A DNA stretch of 64,000 nt from VXYL01 sp965199915 (GTDB lineage: Bacteria > Pseudomonadota > Gammaproteobacteria > Pseudomonadales > Azotimanducaceae), in the NCBI GenBank assembly GCA_965199915.1, contig OZ241348.1, positions 744,001-808,000 of the forward strand, given 5' to 3'. The notes under the pieces were generated by a model. That model was given only the letters and a program-made list of their open reading frames with translations, searched no databases and was not told the origin of the DNA. Of this stretch, positions 28,801 to 41,200 are shown in pieces; positions within the stretch are counted from its first letter, which is position 1, and each line of letters opens with the position of its first letter. A program made the translations under genes and the position numbers.

Positions 28801-28942
28801 AACCGCGCGGCGTCACCGGGTTGGCCGGCGCGTTGCCGCCGATGGCCGAATTGTCGTTGCCGCCGCCGCAACCGGCCATGTGCGAAACAGCCGCGCCGCA
28901 CACAAGCGCGGCTGCGACCTTGCGCCCCATGGCTGACATCAT
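25856..28942 (-). CDS. GH16 endo-beta-glucanase (laminarinase-like) lipoprotein with C-terminal carbohydrate-binding-like modules
   Basis: A 1028-aa product. ATG 28942 follows GGAAGG at good spacing; ATG 28939 and 28930 are alternatives. The leader AAALVCGAAVSHMAGC has a lipobox-like Cys25. Residues 45-298 are a GH16 jelly-roll: WSDEFNG, then GEIDILE with nucleophile Glu166, Asp168 and acid/base Glu171, and LLLNLAVGGNLPG. The rest is about four beta-sandwich-like modules; the last two (about 140 aa each) are clear tandem copies beginning WALWDCCGGATF and WYLWDCCAGATF and ending RVDNVRL/RIDNVRL. Such modules in laminarinases bind glycans. GH16 enzymes hydrolyse beta-1,3(4)-glucans, agarose or carrageenan; the ExDxxE spacing and neighbourhood favour beta-1,3-glucan, but this is inference. 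Confidence 0.9.
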   Translation of the reverse strand: MMSAMGRKVAAALVCGAAVSHMAGCGGGNDNSAIGGNAPANPVTPRGWELVWSDEFNGAGLDGGKWNIQTGDGTAEGIPGWGNNELQTYQAANVAVSGGNLVITAREEAVEGHAYTSGRINTAGKMDMRYGRVEASIRAPGGQGMWAAFWLLPTNSPYGGWAAGGEIDILEVFSRDPAPFVQGTVHFGMAWPLNVYSATRHSAVDPADGFHTYALEWDEDALRWFVDGVHFKTVTSATYWTYYRNAETAAYAEGPAGAPFDQPFHLLLNLAVGGNLPGDPAPSAFPGRLLVDYVRVYRCNIETAGVDCAGLADLVDPAVAPAPAGNVYRAVYDLYTDAPGPLAFPHSEATLALDFGVYDNNGALALSEVDQGGDRGNVIDIDTSGGGNFSIHAADLSRLTFFGMGGVGEAGDHAGELRFDLYVFGGATDAESALQVKVDSGFPDLGFVELAVADLPKDEWTTVTVRLTDIIRNPGDFGGGPLDIGRVLSLFVLEPTGAAHLRVDNVRIVCGHPVQRGCGITPPRGAAGPRPVFIDEVDPLWDSGIGGADSGSDWISYFENDNPANKTQWRIVTAADPARGDIVEVTFAASDAFGVWFVQSSTGVDMSDYAAGVVRFDIKVDHYGANTDGMTMKVDCVFPCTSGDQAIGKVGDGEWETVRIPVTRLLSGGLNLATVNTGLVIFPTDQSVALTFQLDNIEWLGPDDAGAPAAPLPLYDDGLAAGWALWDCCGGATFAEAQDDAARGSVIELAFGAAPTVTGLQARTSVDATRYRDGALEFDFKEVAPPPAGAVWRLKVESEGARTAVDVPMTADGNSPPSADWQSYRFGLGTELAAVDLSQLKLVLFFPDWGQADGAVARVDNVRLTPPRRREIVLYDNALSSDWYLWDCCAGATFGEVEDDAEHGNVVQLTFHGGGTVTGFQAVDGVDASALANPALQFEFKEVSPPPAGSQWRVKLESSNAATAAEVLMTASGNPPPGAIWQSYRFDLAADFEGLDATDLKLVLVFPDWENAAGAVGRIDNVRLVARS

Positions 28943-29001
28943 GGCCTTCCCCCCGTTGGCGTCGCGCCCAAAGCGCCACTTCCACCTTGCGCACCCAACG
29001 G

Positions 29002-29007
29002 AACATA
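29002..29007 (-). promoter_or_regulatory. Possible extended -10 for the GH16-TonB receptor operon
   Basis: On the minus strand TGC precedes TATGTT, about 60 bases before the GH16 ATG. No clear -35 is seen. It lies back to back with the giant-gene promoter in the same intergenic region. Confidence 0.35.
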
Positions 29008-29076
29008 GCACAACTCATTTCGGGCAACCGCCGGCGGCCCAACGCCATGTACGCCGCGCCACCGCGCCAACCAACA

Positions 29077-29107
29077 TTGGCACCGTGCGGGCTGATTCTG
29101 GCATAAT
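29077..29107 (+). promoter_or_regulatory. Promoter of the first giant surface-protein gene
   Basis: TTGGCA (5 of 6 to TTGACA) and CATAAT (5 of 6 to TATAAT) are separated by 19 bases, with TG one base before the -10 (extended -10). The same arrangement is conserved before the second giant gene. The predicted leader is about 120 nt long. Confidence 0.6.
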
Positions 29108-29130
29108 CGCCATCCGGATCGTGAGCGCGA

Positions 29131-29175
29131 GGGAGTCGACTGCGGTGGATGTCTACTTTGGTCAAGGGAGTGATT
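29131..29175 (+). repeat. Conserved leader element, copy 1 (45 bp)
   Basis: A 45-base block between the promoter and the first giant gene. It matches 44 of 45 bases at 44114-44158 and 40 of 45 at 58001-58045. Conservation with copy 2 continues to the giant start codon. It contains a short ATG frame (29149-29196, 15 codons) and an AAGGGAG stretch. Its function is unknown. Confidence 0.85.
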
Positions 29176-29236
29176 GGGCGGCAGCACTCACGCTGACGCC
29201 AACGCCGGCGTGACTGCTTTGGCGACGGTTCTTCGA

Positions 29237-32200
29237 ATGCCGAACCTTCGCGCGGGTCTCCTTGCGCTGGCGGCCCTGCTTGCCGGCGCGTCGGCGTTCG
29301 CGCAGTCGGCAGTCGTCGCCTCCACCAACCCAGCGACGCTGAACCAGGCCAACCTGCGCATGGCGCAGATCGCCGTCAACCTCACCAGCGCCACCTACAC
29401 GGCCACCGCGGCACCCTCCCACTTCACGTTGACCACCACGATACCCGGCCTCGCCGTCCACAGCGTGACGTTCAACAGCGACAGAAACGTCGCCACCCTG
29501 CGCCTGCACTGGGACGGCTCGGACTTCGACGCCGCGGCCACCATCGCCGTCACCGTCGACGCCGCCGCCACGACCCACAACGCGGCGCTCACCACCACCA
29601 ATACCGCGGCGGTCGGCGTGGCGCGCTGGGTCAACGTCTCCGCCAAGACCGTCGCGCTCGCCGAGGGCGGTTCCGGTGCCTACACGGTCGTGTTGGAAAG
29701 CCCGCCCACCGGCAACGTCACGGTCACCGTCACCAGCGACAACGCCGCGGTGACCGTGGGCGGCTCCACCACGTCCACCACGCTCACCTTCAGCACCACG
29801 AACTGGGCCACCGCGCAGTCCGTCTCGTTGGCCGCGGCAGCCGACAACGCGGACACCGTGGACGAGCTGGCGCTGGTGACCAACGTCGCCACCGGCGGCG
29901 GCTACTCGTCGAGCACCGCGGCGAACCGCACCGTGCGCGTCACGGTCGCCGACGACGACACCAGGACCGGCACCGACTACGACGCCGACGACGACCAGCT
30001 CATCGAGATCGACAGCCTGGCCAAGCTGAACGCCGTCCGCTGGGACCTGGACGGCGACGGCGCGGCGTCCTCCGGCAACGCCACGGCCTATGCCGCCGCC
30101 TTCCCCGGCGCGGCGGCGGGCATGGGCTGTCCGGACAGCGGCGACGCCGACGCGCTCGGCAACTGCGCGGGCTACGAGCTGACCGCGGATTTGGACTTCG
30201 ACACCGACGGCGACGGCGACGTGGACACGGACGACACCTATGCCAACTGGGATCCCATCGGTGGCACGTACACCGCGGTCCTCGACGGCAATGGGTACGT
30301 CCTCTCCAACCTGACGATCCAACGCAGCGGCCAGATCGGGCTGTTCGACACGCTGGGCAGCGGCGGCGTGATCCGCGGCTTGGGCGTGGCGGACGCCAGT
30401 GTGCGCGGCACCGGCCAATTAGGCGACATCGTCGGCATCGGCATCCTGGCGGGCGAGATCCAGACCGGCAGCAGGATAGTCGCCAGCTACACCGGCGGCG
30501 CCGTTGCCGCCACCAACACTCGCGTAGTCAGAGTCGGCGGCCTGGTAGGTGTCGGCGACAACGCTGTCGTCCTCGCCAGCTACTCCGCGGCCGCTGTCTC
30601 CAGCGGGCCCGGGGGCAACAACCAACGCGCGGGAGGGTTGTGGGGGGCGGTCACCGGCGGCGCGATCAGGGCGAGCTACGCGGTTGGCGCGGTCACTGAA
30701 GGGGCCTCCGGCCACCGTGTCGGCGGGCTGGCGGGCACGGCCTTCGGCAGCGGCACGGCGATGCCCGACAGCTACTGCGGCACGGCCACCGGGCAAAATA
30801 ACTGCGTCGACTTCCAGACGCTGGGTGCCAGCGTTTCGGTCCCGCGCCAGACCACGGCGGCGCTGCAAGGCCCCACCAGCGCCGCCGGCATCTACGCGTA
30901 CTGGGACGACTACGACATCGACGATGACGGCCGCATTGATGCGGACGACGACCCTTGGCACTTCGGCCAAGCCAACCAGTATCCGGTCCTGAAGTGGCGC
31001 GGCCACTCGCCAACCGCGCAGCTCGCGGCGCAGCTGGTCGGACAGACGGACACCGCGCCGAGCTACGCCGGCATCTCGGTGTCCGCCAAGACCTACGCGT
31101 TCGGCACGGCGATCCAGCCGTTCCAGATCCCGGCGCCCACCGGCGGCAACGGCACCTACGACTACACGGTGACCGGCCTGCCCTACGGCCTCTTCTTCGA
31201 CGAGGACGGCACCGGGCCCTGCAGGGCGGTGCGCACGGTGTGCGGCACGCCGAGGCCCACGGCGACGACAGTGGCGACGGTGACCGTGACGGTGGCGGAC
31301 GCCGACGCCAACGTCGCGGACAGCGACCGCGCCACGCTGACGTTCACGATCACGGTGCAGAGGCCGGCGGTGGTGGTCTCGCCGGAGCGCCTGGCGCTGA
31401 CGGAGGGCGGCAGCGGCAGCTACGCGGTGGTGCTGGACACGGCGCCCTCGGCGAACGTGACGGTGGCGGTGGCGAGCGACAACGCGGCCGTCACCGTGGG
31501 CGCGAGCTCGCTGACGTTCACCACGCAGAACTGGAACACGGCGCAGTCGGTGACCGTGACGGCGGGCGGCGATGCCGACGCCGTGGACGAGGCGGCGGCG
31601 GTCACGAACACCGCTGCCAGCACCGACACCAGCTACAACGGCCTCTCGGGCGAGGTGCGCGTGGTGGTGGACGACGACGAGGCGACGGGCACGGACTACG
31701 ACGCCGACAACGACGGCCTGATCGAGATCGACTCGCTGGCCAAGCTGAACGCCATCCGCTGGGACTTGAACGGCAGCGGCGCGTCGTCGAACCCGGGCTA
31801 CGCCGCGGCCTTCGCCGGGGCTGCGACCGGGGAGCACATGGGCTGCCCGGACTCGGACGCGGACGCCGACGGCGACTGCGCCGGCTACGAGCTGACCGCG
31901 GACCTGGACTTCGACACCAACGGCGACGGCGCGGTCGACGCCAGCGACGCCTACCCCAACTGGGCGCCCATCGGCGGCGATTACAACGCCGCCTTCCACG
32001 GCAACAACCGCACGATCTCCAACATGACCATGACGGGCGGCGGCGAACGGGGGCTGTTCTATGGACTGGGAGGCAGCAGCCGCGTGTCGAACCTGGGCCT
32101 GATCGACTTCGCCGTGACGTCGACCAGCGGCCCCAGCGCCCTCTACCGCGGCGTGGGCGCCTTGGCCGGACACGCTGATGGAACCATTGAGGCGGTCTAC

Positions 32201-35200
32201 GTCCGCGGCGGCACGGTGTCGGCGTCCAGCGGCGGCGGCCGCGGCGTCTTGGTGGGCGGCCTCGTGGGGTACCTCCTCTGGAACGGCGTCATCCGCGCCT
32301 GCTACTCGACGGCGGCCGTTTCGGGCTACGGGGTGCTCTCGCCTGCCGTCGGCGGCCTGGTGGGGTATACGTCAGCCCCCATCGTCGCCAGCTACGCGGC
32401 CGGGAGGGTGCATGTACAAGTCAGCAGCCAAACGGGGAATGCCGGCGGGCTCGTCGGGTGGGCGGTGTCCAACCTCTCGGTCTTCACGAACTCCTACGCG
32501 CGCGGGCGCATATCCTGGACCGGGTCCGCCCGGCGGGGCGGCCTATTGGCCCGAAGAAGCCAGTCCGGCACTGCCCCGGGCTCCACTTGGGACCGGCAGA
32601 CGACGGGGCAGGGCGGCGGCCAGACCACCAGCGACCTGCAGGCGCCGACCGGCTACACGGGCATCTACGCCGCCTGGGACGACCACGACACGAACGGCGA
32701 CGGCGTGGTGGACGCCGACGACGACGCCTGGGACTTCGGCAACGGCTACCACTATCCGGTGCTGAAGTACGGCGGCATGGACACGGCCTCCCAGTACAAC
32801 GACTACGACGCCGACGACGACGGCCTGGTCGACATCACCACGCTGGCGCAGCTGAACGCCGTGCGCTGGGACCTCGACGGCGACGGCTCGCCGTCCGCGG
32901 GGAACGAGTCCAGCTACTACAGCGGCGCGTTCAACCATCCCGTGTTCAACGCCGACGACACGGGCCTCCCCTGCCCGACGACCACGGACGACGCCGACGC
33001 CAACGACTGCCGGGGCTACGAGCTTCTCAACGATCTCGACTTCGACACCGACGGCGACGGCAGCACGCACACCAGCGGCACGGGCGACGCCGGCGATGCG
33101 TACAACAACAGCGGCATGGGCTGGGCGCCCATCGGCCCGGAGTCGACGCCGAGCGCCCGGACGCACTTCAACGCGACGTTCGACGGCAACGGCAAGCTCA
33201 TCGACAACCTGTTCGTGAACCGCGCGCGGCACTGGTCCGGGCTGTTCGCGGGCCTGGCCGGCAACGCCAAGGTTCTCGCGCTGGGGCTGCCGGACGCGCG
33301 GGTGCAGGGCGGCAACGGTTCGGTGGGAGCGCTGGCCGGCCAGAACAACGGGCACGTTGGGGCGGTCTGGGCGTCCGGGTCGGTGGCCGGCACGAGCACG
33401 GTGGCCGGCCTGGTCGGCTACGTCGACGGTTCCGGCTCGGTCGTGGCGAGCTACTCGACCGCGGCGGTGTCCTGCACCGGCACATCGGGCGCGGGTCTGG
33501 CGAGCTCCATCGGCAGCTCCGCGTCCGTGGCGGCGAGCTACTCGACGGGGACGGTGACCGGGGCGAGCTGCACGAACAAGGCCGGCTTCGTGCAGAACAA
33601 CAATGGCACGGTGACCGCGAGCTACTGGGACACGGGCCTGAGCGCCATCGCCGGCAATCCGCCGCTGGGGCGGTCGAGCTCGGCGCTGCGGACGCCGACC
33701 GCCTACGGCGCGACGGCCAACGACATCTACCGCCTGTGGGACGAGCAGGACGTGGACGGCGACGGCGCGACCGGCGACGGCGACGACGCGGACCCGTGGG
33801 ACTTCGGACGCTCCATAGACCATCCGATCCTCAAGTACCGCGGCTTGGCGGCGGCGCCGCAGCTGGACGCGCAGCCGGACACGGCGCCGGACTTCGGCAC
33901 GGCGACGGTGGCGAACAAGACGTTCCAGAACGGCCGGCCGATCCAGACGTTCCAGATTCCGGCGGCGGGCGCCGGCAACGGCGTCCTGCGCTACGCGGCG
34001 AACGGGCTACCGGCCGGCCTGGCGCTGGGAACGCCGACCTGCGCCGACGCCCGCACCGTGTGCGGCGCGCCGACCGCGGACACCGTGGCGCCGGTCACCG
34101 TGACGATCACCGTCTCGGACTCCGACTCGACGGTGGGTTCGGGCGACCAGGACACGCTGACGTTCACGGTGGAGGTGGTCACGCCGACCGCGGCGATCAG
34201 TTCGCCGGCGGCCTTGGCGGAGGCGACCTTGAACGGCGCGACGGTGACGGTGGCGCTGACCAACGCCGCGTTCGAGGTCGGCGCGATGGCGGCGAACTTC
34301 ACGCTGACGACCAATCCCGGCCTGTCCGGGCTGTCGGTCGCCTCGGTCGGGACGGTGAGCGCCGGCGACACGTCGGCGACGCTGACGCTGGGCTACACGG
34401 GCGGCAACTTCGACACGGTGCGCACTTTCGCCGTGACGGTGGCCGATTTGGCGCACACGCTGGCCGGGGCGCTGACGACGGCGACGGTGAACATCGTGCC
34501 GACGCCGTCGGTCTGGGTGAACCCGACAACCTTGACGCTGACGGAAGGCGGCAGCAGCGCAACCTACGCCGTGCGCCTCGGCAGCCAGCCGACCGGCAAC
34601 GTCGTGGTGACCGCGACCAGCGACGACGCGGCGGCGACCATCGACACCGACGCCACGCCGCTGACGCGGACGCTGACGTTCACGCCCATGGACTGGAACA
34701 CGGCGCAGATGGTGACGGTGTCGCCGGCGGACGACGACGACGCCGTGGACGAAAGCGCGACCATCAACCACGCGGTGTCGAACTACGGCGTGTTGGGCGC
34801 TGCGAGCGTGAGCGTGACGGTGGAGGACGACGAGGCCGCGGCGATCGTGATCGACGCCGATCCGAGCACGGCCACCGTGGTGGACCCCGGCCCGGTGGCG
34901 CTGCGCGAGGACGCGATGCACGCGGAAAACTCGGCGACCTACTCGGTGAAGCTGATGTCCGAGCCGACGGGCACGGTGACGGTGACGGTCACGAGCACCG
35001 ACGCGGCCGCGGTGACGGTGGACACGGCCGCGGCGACCGGCCTGCAGAGCACGCTGTCGTTCACGACGACGAACTGGGACACGGCGCAGACCGTGACGCT
35101 CGCCGCGGTGCAGGACGCCGACCCGAACAGCGAGGAGATTGCGATCCACCACGAGGCGAACGGCGGCGGCTACATGAGCGTCGAGGCGCGGCTCATGGCG

Positions 35201-38200
35201 ACGGTGGCGGACGACGACGTGGGCGTGATCGTGGACACGGACCCAAACATGTCCGGCGACCAGACGACGCCACTGGCCTTGAACGAAGGGCAGGTCACAA
35301 CGTACACGGTGCGCCTGTCGACGCTGCCGGTCGGCGGCAATGTGTCGGTGGTGGTGGCGAGCGACAACCCGGCCATCGACATCGTGGCAGGAACGTCCGG
35401 GGGAACCTTCGGCAGCGCGGCGAGCCTGACGTTCACGGCGACGGACTGGGCCACGGCGCAGACGGTGCGGGTGCTCGCGGAGCAGGACGCCGACGCGGTG
35501 GGCGAGCGGGGGACGATCGCGAACGATCCGGTGGGCGCCCAGTACGGCAGCGCCGCCACGATCAACATCGCCGCCACGGCCCAGGACGACGAGATGGACG
35601 GCGCGGACTACGACACCGACGACGACAACCTGATCGAGATCGACTCGCTGGCGAAGCTGAACGCGGTGCGCTGGGACCTGGACGGCGACGGCGATGTGGA
35701 TTCTAGCGCCAACGAGGCGAGCTACCGCGCCGCCTTCGCGGGTTCGATCATGGCCGAGGACATGGGCTGCCTGGACGGCCCGGACGCGGACCAGGAGGGC
35801 GACTGTGCCGGCTACGAGCTCAGGGCGGACCTCGACTTCGACACGGACCGCGATGGCGACGTGGACGCGGACGACCCGAACTCCCACGCCAACTGGACGC
35901 CCATCGGCACCTACACGGCGGCCTTCGAGGGCAACCGCCGCACCATCTCCAATCTGACCACGAGCGGAGCCGGCGACCGCGGACTGTTCGCGGAACTGGG
36001 CACGGGCAGCAGCGTGTCGAACCTGGGCCTGGTCGACGTCGCGGTGTCGTCGACCGGCATCGCGGGCGCTTTGGCGGGCGTCAACCGGGGCACGGTGGCC
36101 GCCGTGTACGCCAGCGGCGCGGTTTCCGCCGACGGCGCCGCCTCCGTGCGTGCGGGCGGCCTCGTGGGGCGTCACAGTGGCGGCGACGTCAAGGCCAGCT
36201 ACGCGACGGCCGTCGTGTCGGCCAGGTCGAACGCGTTCATCTACGTCGGCGGCTTGGTGGGGTGGTCGGATGCCGCCATCGCCGCCAGCTACGCCACCGG
36301 CGCGGTGCGGGCCAGCGGCACAGGCAATGCGCGCATCGGCGGTCTGGTCGGGAGGGTCGAAGGCACCGCCGCGGTCGTCACGAACTCCTACGCGACGGGC
36401 GCCGTGTCCAGCGCCGCCGCTGGTTCGAGCCCGGCGATTGGCGGCCTTGTCGGCGCCGCCACCGGCAGCGCCCCCGCCGCCGCGGCGTCGTACTGGGACA
36501 GCGCGACCACGGGCCAGAGTTCCAGCGCCGTGGGCACGACCCAGACCACCAGCGGCCTGCAGACGCCGACCGGCTACGGGACCTCGACGGACGTCTTCGC
36601 CGCGTGGGACGACTACGACACCAACGCCGACGGCACGGTGGACGCCGACGACGACGCCTGGGACTTCGGCAGCGCGCGCAACTATCCGGCGCTGAAGTAC
36701 GGCGGGCTGGATCCGGTCGCCCAGCGCACCGACTACGACGCCGATGGCGACGGGCTGATCGACATCACGACGCTGGGGCAGCTGAACGCGGTGCGCTGGG
36801 ACCTGGACGGCAACGGCGCCCCGTCCACTGGCAACGAGACGAGCTTCCACGCCGCGGGCGCCTTCCTGAACCCGCGCTTCCAACCCGGCGGCGCCGGCCT
36901 CTGCCCGACCACCGGGGACGACGCGGACGACGACGACTGCCGGGGCTACGAGCTCTTGAACGACCTGGACTTCGACACCAACGGCAACGGCGCCACCTGG
37001 ACGGCGCCCGGCGGCACGGTCACGGGCGACACCGGCGACGCGTACAACAACGCCGGCGCCGGCTGGATGTCCATCGGCTCGACGGGGACGAACACCGCGG
37101 CCAACTACACGGCGACCTTCGACGGCAACGGCCACGTCATCGACAACCTGTTCATCAACCGCGGCACGTGGCTGTACCAGGGGCTGTTCGCGGGCACCAC
37201 CGCGAGCGCGGTCATCACCTCGCTGGGCCTGCCGAACATCCGCATCCAAGCCGCGCAAAACTTAACCGGAGGGCTCGTCGGGGTGCATCGCGGGCGCATC
37301 GCGGCGGTCTGGTCGAGCGGCACGGTGCGGGCGGGCAGCGCGCCGGGCGGCCTGGTGGGCGGGACGACCACCGCGAGTGCGCGCGTCGTCGCCAGCTACA
37401 GCGCGGCGGCGGTGGAATGCACGTCGAGCGCCGGCAACGCCGTGGCCGGCGGTCTGGTGGGCTACCACGACGGCGGCGCGATCGCCGCGAGCTACTCGAC
37501 CGGGAGGGTGACCGGGGCGTGTCCGGCCGGCAACAAGGGGGTGTTTACCCTTGTGGCCAGCGGCTCCGTGGCGGCGAGCTACTGGGACACGACCCAGACC
37601 GGCATCGCCGACGACACGGAGAACCCGCCGCAGCCACCGGAGGGCAGGACGACGGCCGTTCTGCAGGCGCCGACGGACTACGACACGATCGTCGGCTCTC
37701 CCGGCGAGGCCCTCTACGCCGCCTGGGACGACCAGGACGTGGACGGCGACGGCGTCTCGGGCGAGGCGGAGGACGACGATCCGTGGGACTTCGGGCGCCC
37801 GAACCAGCATCCGATCCTCAAGTACCGGGGCCTCGCCGCGGCGCCGCAGCTGGACGCGCAGCCGGACACGGCGCCGGCGTTCGCCACCTCCACGCTTGCC
37901 GCCATGACGTTTCCGGGCGGCGTCGCCATCCAGCCGTTCCAGCTGCCGGCGGTGACGGCCGGCAACGGCGCCTACGTCTACACGCCGAGCGGCCTGCCGG
38001 CGGGCCTGTCGCTGGGAACGCCGGACTGCGCGACCGCGCGCACGGTGTGCGGCACGCCGACGGCGGCGACATCCACCACGGTGACGGTGACAGTGGACGA
38101 CGGCGACAGCAACATGGCGACCGGGGATTCGGACACGGTGGCGTTCATGGTCACGGTGCCGCAGGCCTCGGCGCGCATCGCCGGCACGGTTCCGGCGCCG

Positions 38201-41200
38201 CTGACGGAGACCAACCTGCACGGCGCGACGGTGCGGGTCGTGCTGTCGGGCACCGTGTTCGCCGCGCGCATCGCGCCGTCGAGCTTCCAGCTGGTCGCGA
38301 CGCCGCCGATCGCCGGCCTGTCCATCGCCTCGGCGACCCGCGCCAGCGACACCGAGGCGTCGCTGGGCCTGCGCTTCGACCGCACGAACTTCGACACGCA
38401 GGCGACGCTTTTGGTGCGGGTGCTGGCGGCGGCGCACCGCTTCGGCGGCGACCAGGACACGGGCACGGTGGCGGTGGCGCCGGCCATCGGTGTGACGCTG
38501 TCGGCGACGGATCTGACGCTGGAGGAGGAGCCCGGCTCGACGAACGCGAACTACGGCAGCTACACGGTAGCGCTGACGGGCCAGCCGCCCGGCGTGGTGA
38601 CGGTGACGCCGACCAGCAGCAACCCGGACGTGACCTTGAGCGGGTCGGTGTCCTTCAACGCGACGACTTGGAACTCGCCGGCGACGGTGGGGGTCACGGC
38701 CGGGCGGGACGACGACGCGGTGGACGACGTGGCGCACATCACGCACGCGGTGCAAGGCATCCCCGGTGTGGCGAGCGGCCCGCGGGTGCGGGTGGCGGTG
38801 AACGACGACGACTCCCAGGGGCTGACGCTGGACGCGGCGACGCTGACGGCGAGCGGCGTGACGGAGGGCATGACGGCGACCTACACGGCGGTGCTGGACA
38901 GCGAGCCGACGGGGCCGGTGACGGTGTCGATCTCGAGCAGCGAGGGCGCGGTGACGGTGGACGCGGATTCCGGCGCGGCCGGCGCCCAGGACACGCTGCT
39001 GTTCCACGCCATGAACTGGGACACGGCGCAGACGGTGACCGTCCGCGCCGCCGAGGACGACGACGGCGAGGGCGGGACCGCGACGCTGACCCACGCCGTC
39101 TCCGGCGCGGACTACGGCGAAGTGGAGGACGCGGACGTGTCGTTCGCGGTGACGGACAACGACGCAAAGGGCGCGACGCTGTCCACGACGGCGCTGAACG
39201 TGCAGGAGAACGGCACGGCGGAGTACACGCTGGTCCTCGACACCGAGCCGGTCGGCGGCGCCGTGAGCGTGCCTTTGGGCGTGGGCGTCGCGGCGAACAC
39301 CGTGACGAGGAGTCCGTCCGCGCTGACGTTCACGGCACAGAACTGGGACGCGCCGCAGACGGTGACGGTGACGGGCGTGGACGACGCCAACACGGGCAAC
39401 GAGATCGTCGCGCTTGGCCACGCGCCGACCGGAGGGGGCTACGACGGCGTGTCCATCTCCAACATCAACGTGACGGCGGTGGACGACGACGTTGCCGGCC
39501 TGAAGGTGTCGCCGGTGAATTTGACGGTGGCGGAGGGCGCGACGGCGACCTACACAGTGCGCCTGAACGTCGCGCCGACGGGGACGGTGGCGGTGACGGT
39601 GGGCGGCGCGACGGCGAAGCTGACCGCGGACACGGGCACGCCCGGCGACCAGACCGCGCTCTCCTTCGACGCGGCGAACTGGAACACCGCGCGGACGGTG
39701 ACCGTGGCGGCCGTCGCGGACGACGACGGCGCCGACGAGACGGTCGGCCTGTCGCACACGGTGACGGGAACCGGCGACTACGCCGCGCTGGCCGCGATCC
39801 GGCGCCCCGGCGTGGACGTGCTGGTGCGCGACGACGAGACCGCCGGCGTGGTGCTGGCGCCGACGTCGCTGGCCATCGACGAGGGCGGCGCGGCGACGTA
39901 CGAAGTGAGCCTGTCGGCGCCGCCGGCGAGCGGCACGACGACCATTGCGATCGCCGCGGCGGGCGCGGCCGGGCTGACGGTGGACGCCAGCACCCTCTCG
40001 TTCACCGGAACCACCTGGGACACCGCCCAGACGGTGACCGTGACGGCGGTTGCGGACCACGCGCGCCTGACGGACGCCGAGGGGACGCTGACGCACGCCG
40101 TGTCCGGCTACGGCGCGGTGGATTCCGGCCCCGACCTGCCGGTGCGGGTGGCCAACACCACGGTGGACCACGACGCGGACGCGGACGGTCTGATCGAGAT
40201 CGACAGCCTGGCGAAGCTGAACGCGATGCGCTGGGACCTGGACGGCGACGGGACGTCGGCGACGAGCAGCTATGCGGCCGTGTTCCCGAACGCGCGCGGC
40301 GGCGGCGTGTGCCCGACGGCGACCTCGGGCGTGGCGTGCCGGGGCTTCGAGCTGACGACCGACCTGGACTTCGACACCGACGGCGACGGCCGCACCTGGA
40401 CGGAAGTGGGCGGCGTTGTCAGCGGCGACGACGGCGACCAGTACTACAACGGCGGCCTCGGCTGGGAACCGGTCGGCGACGCCACGGGCATTCCGTCGAG
40501 CTACTACCGCGCCGTCTTCCGCGGCAACGGCCATGTCGTCGGGAACCTGTTCGTCAACCGGAACAGGGGCGCCACCGGCTACGCGGGGCTCTTCGGCTTG
40601 GTCGTCGGCGCGGGGCGGATCGAGTCCCTGGGCCTGGTGGACGGCTACGCGCGGGACCGGTACAGCGGCCTGCTGGCGGGCTTTTCGAACGGCGCGGTGG
40701 CGGGCTGCTACTCGACGGGAAGGGTCGTGGCGACGGATGCCCAGTTCGCCGCCGGCGGCGGGCTGATCGGCGTTTTCGGCTCCACCGGGGGCGGCCACGG
40801 CAGCGTCGCGGCGTCCTACTCCACCGCCCGCGTGACGTCCGCGCACGACGCCGGCGGACTGGTCGGCCGCGTGGCGAACCCGGGGACGGCGACCATCGAC
40901 AGCAGCTGGGCGGCGGGCCGGGTCTCCGGCGCGTCGGGGGTCGGCGGGCTCGTCGGCGCGGTCGTGGACAACACCGCGGCCACCACGGCCAGCTACTACG
41001 ACAACGTGGCCACCGGCCAGACGACGAGCGCCCGCGGCGCCGGCCGGAGCACTGCCGATCTGCGGCGTCCCACCGGCTACACGGGCATCTACGCGACCTG
41101 GGACGTGGACCTGGACGGCGACTACGAGGCGGACGACCCGTGGGACTTCGGCAGTTCGAGCCAGTACCCGTCGCTGAAGTGGCGCGGGTTCGACGTGACG

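Noticed and set aside
29174..29236. TTG at 29174 as the start of giant 1, with AAGGGAG just upstream.
   Set aside because: The equivalent codon in giant 2 is TTC, and the added residues would bury the signal peptide. GTG/ATG starts at 29210/29237 are conserved in both.
29977..41200. Regularly spaced repeats suggestive of a CRISPR or satellite array.
   Set aside because: Repeat spacing is about 1 kb or more, repeats are coding and in frame, and they vary as protein modules.
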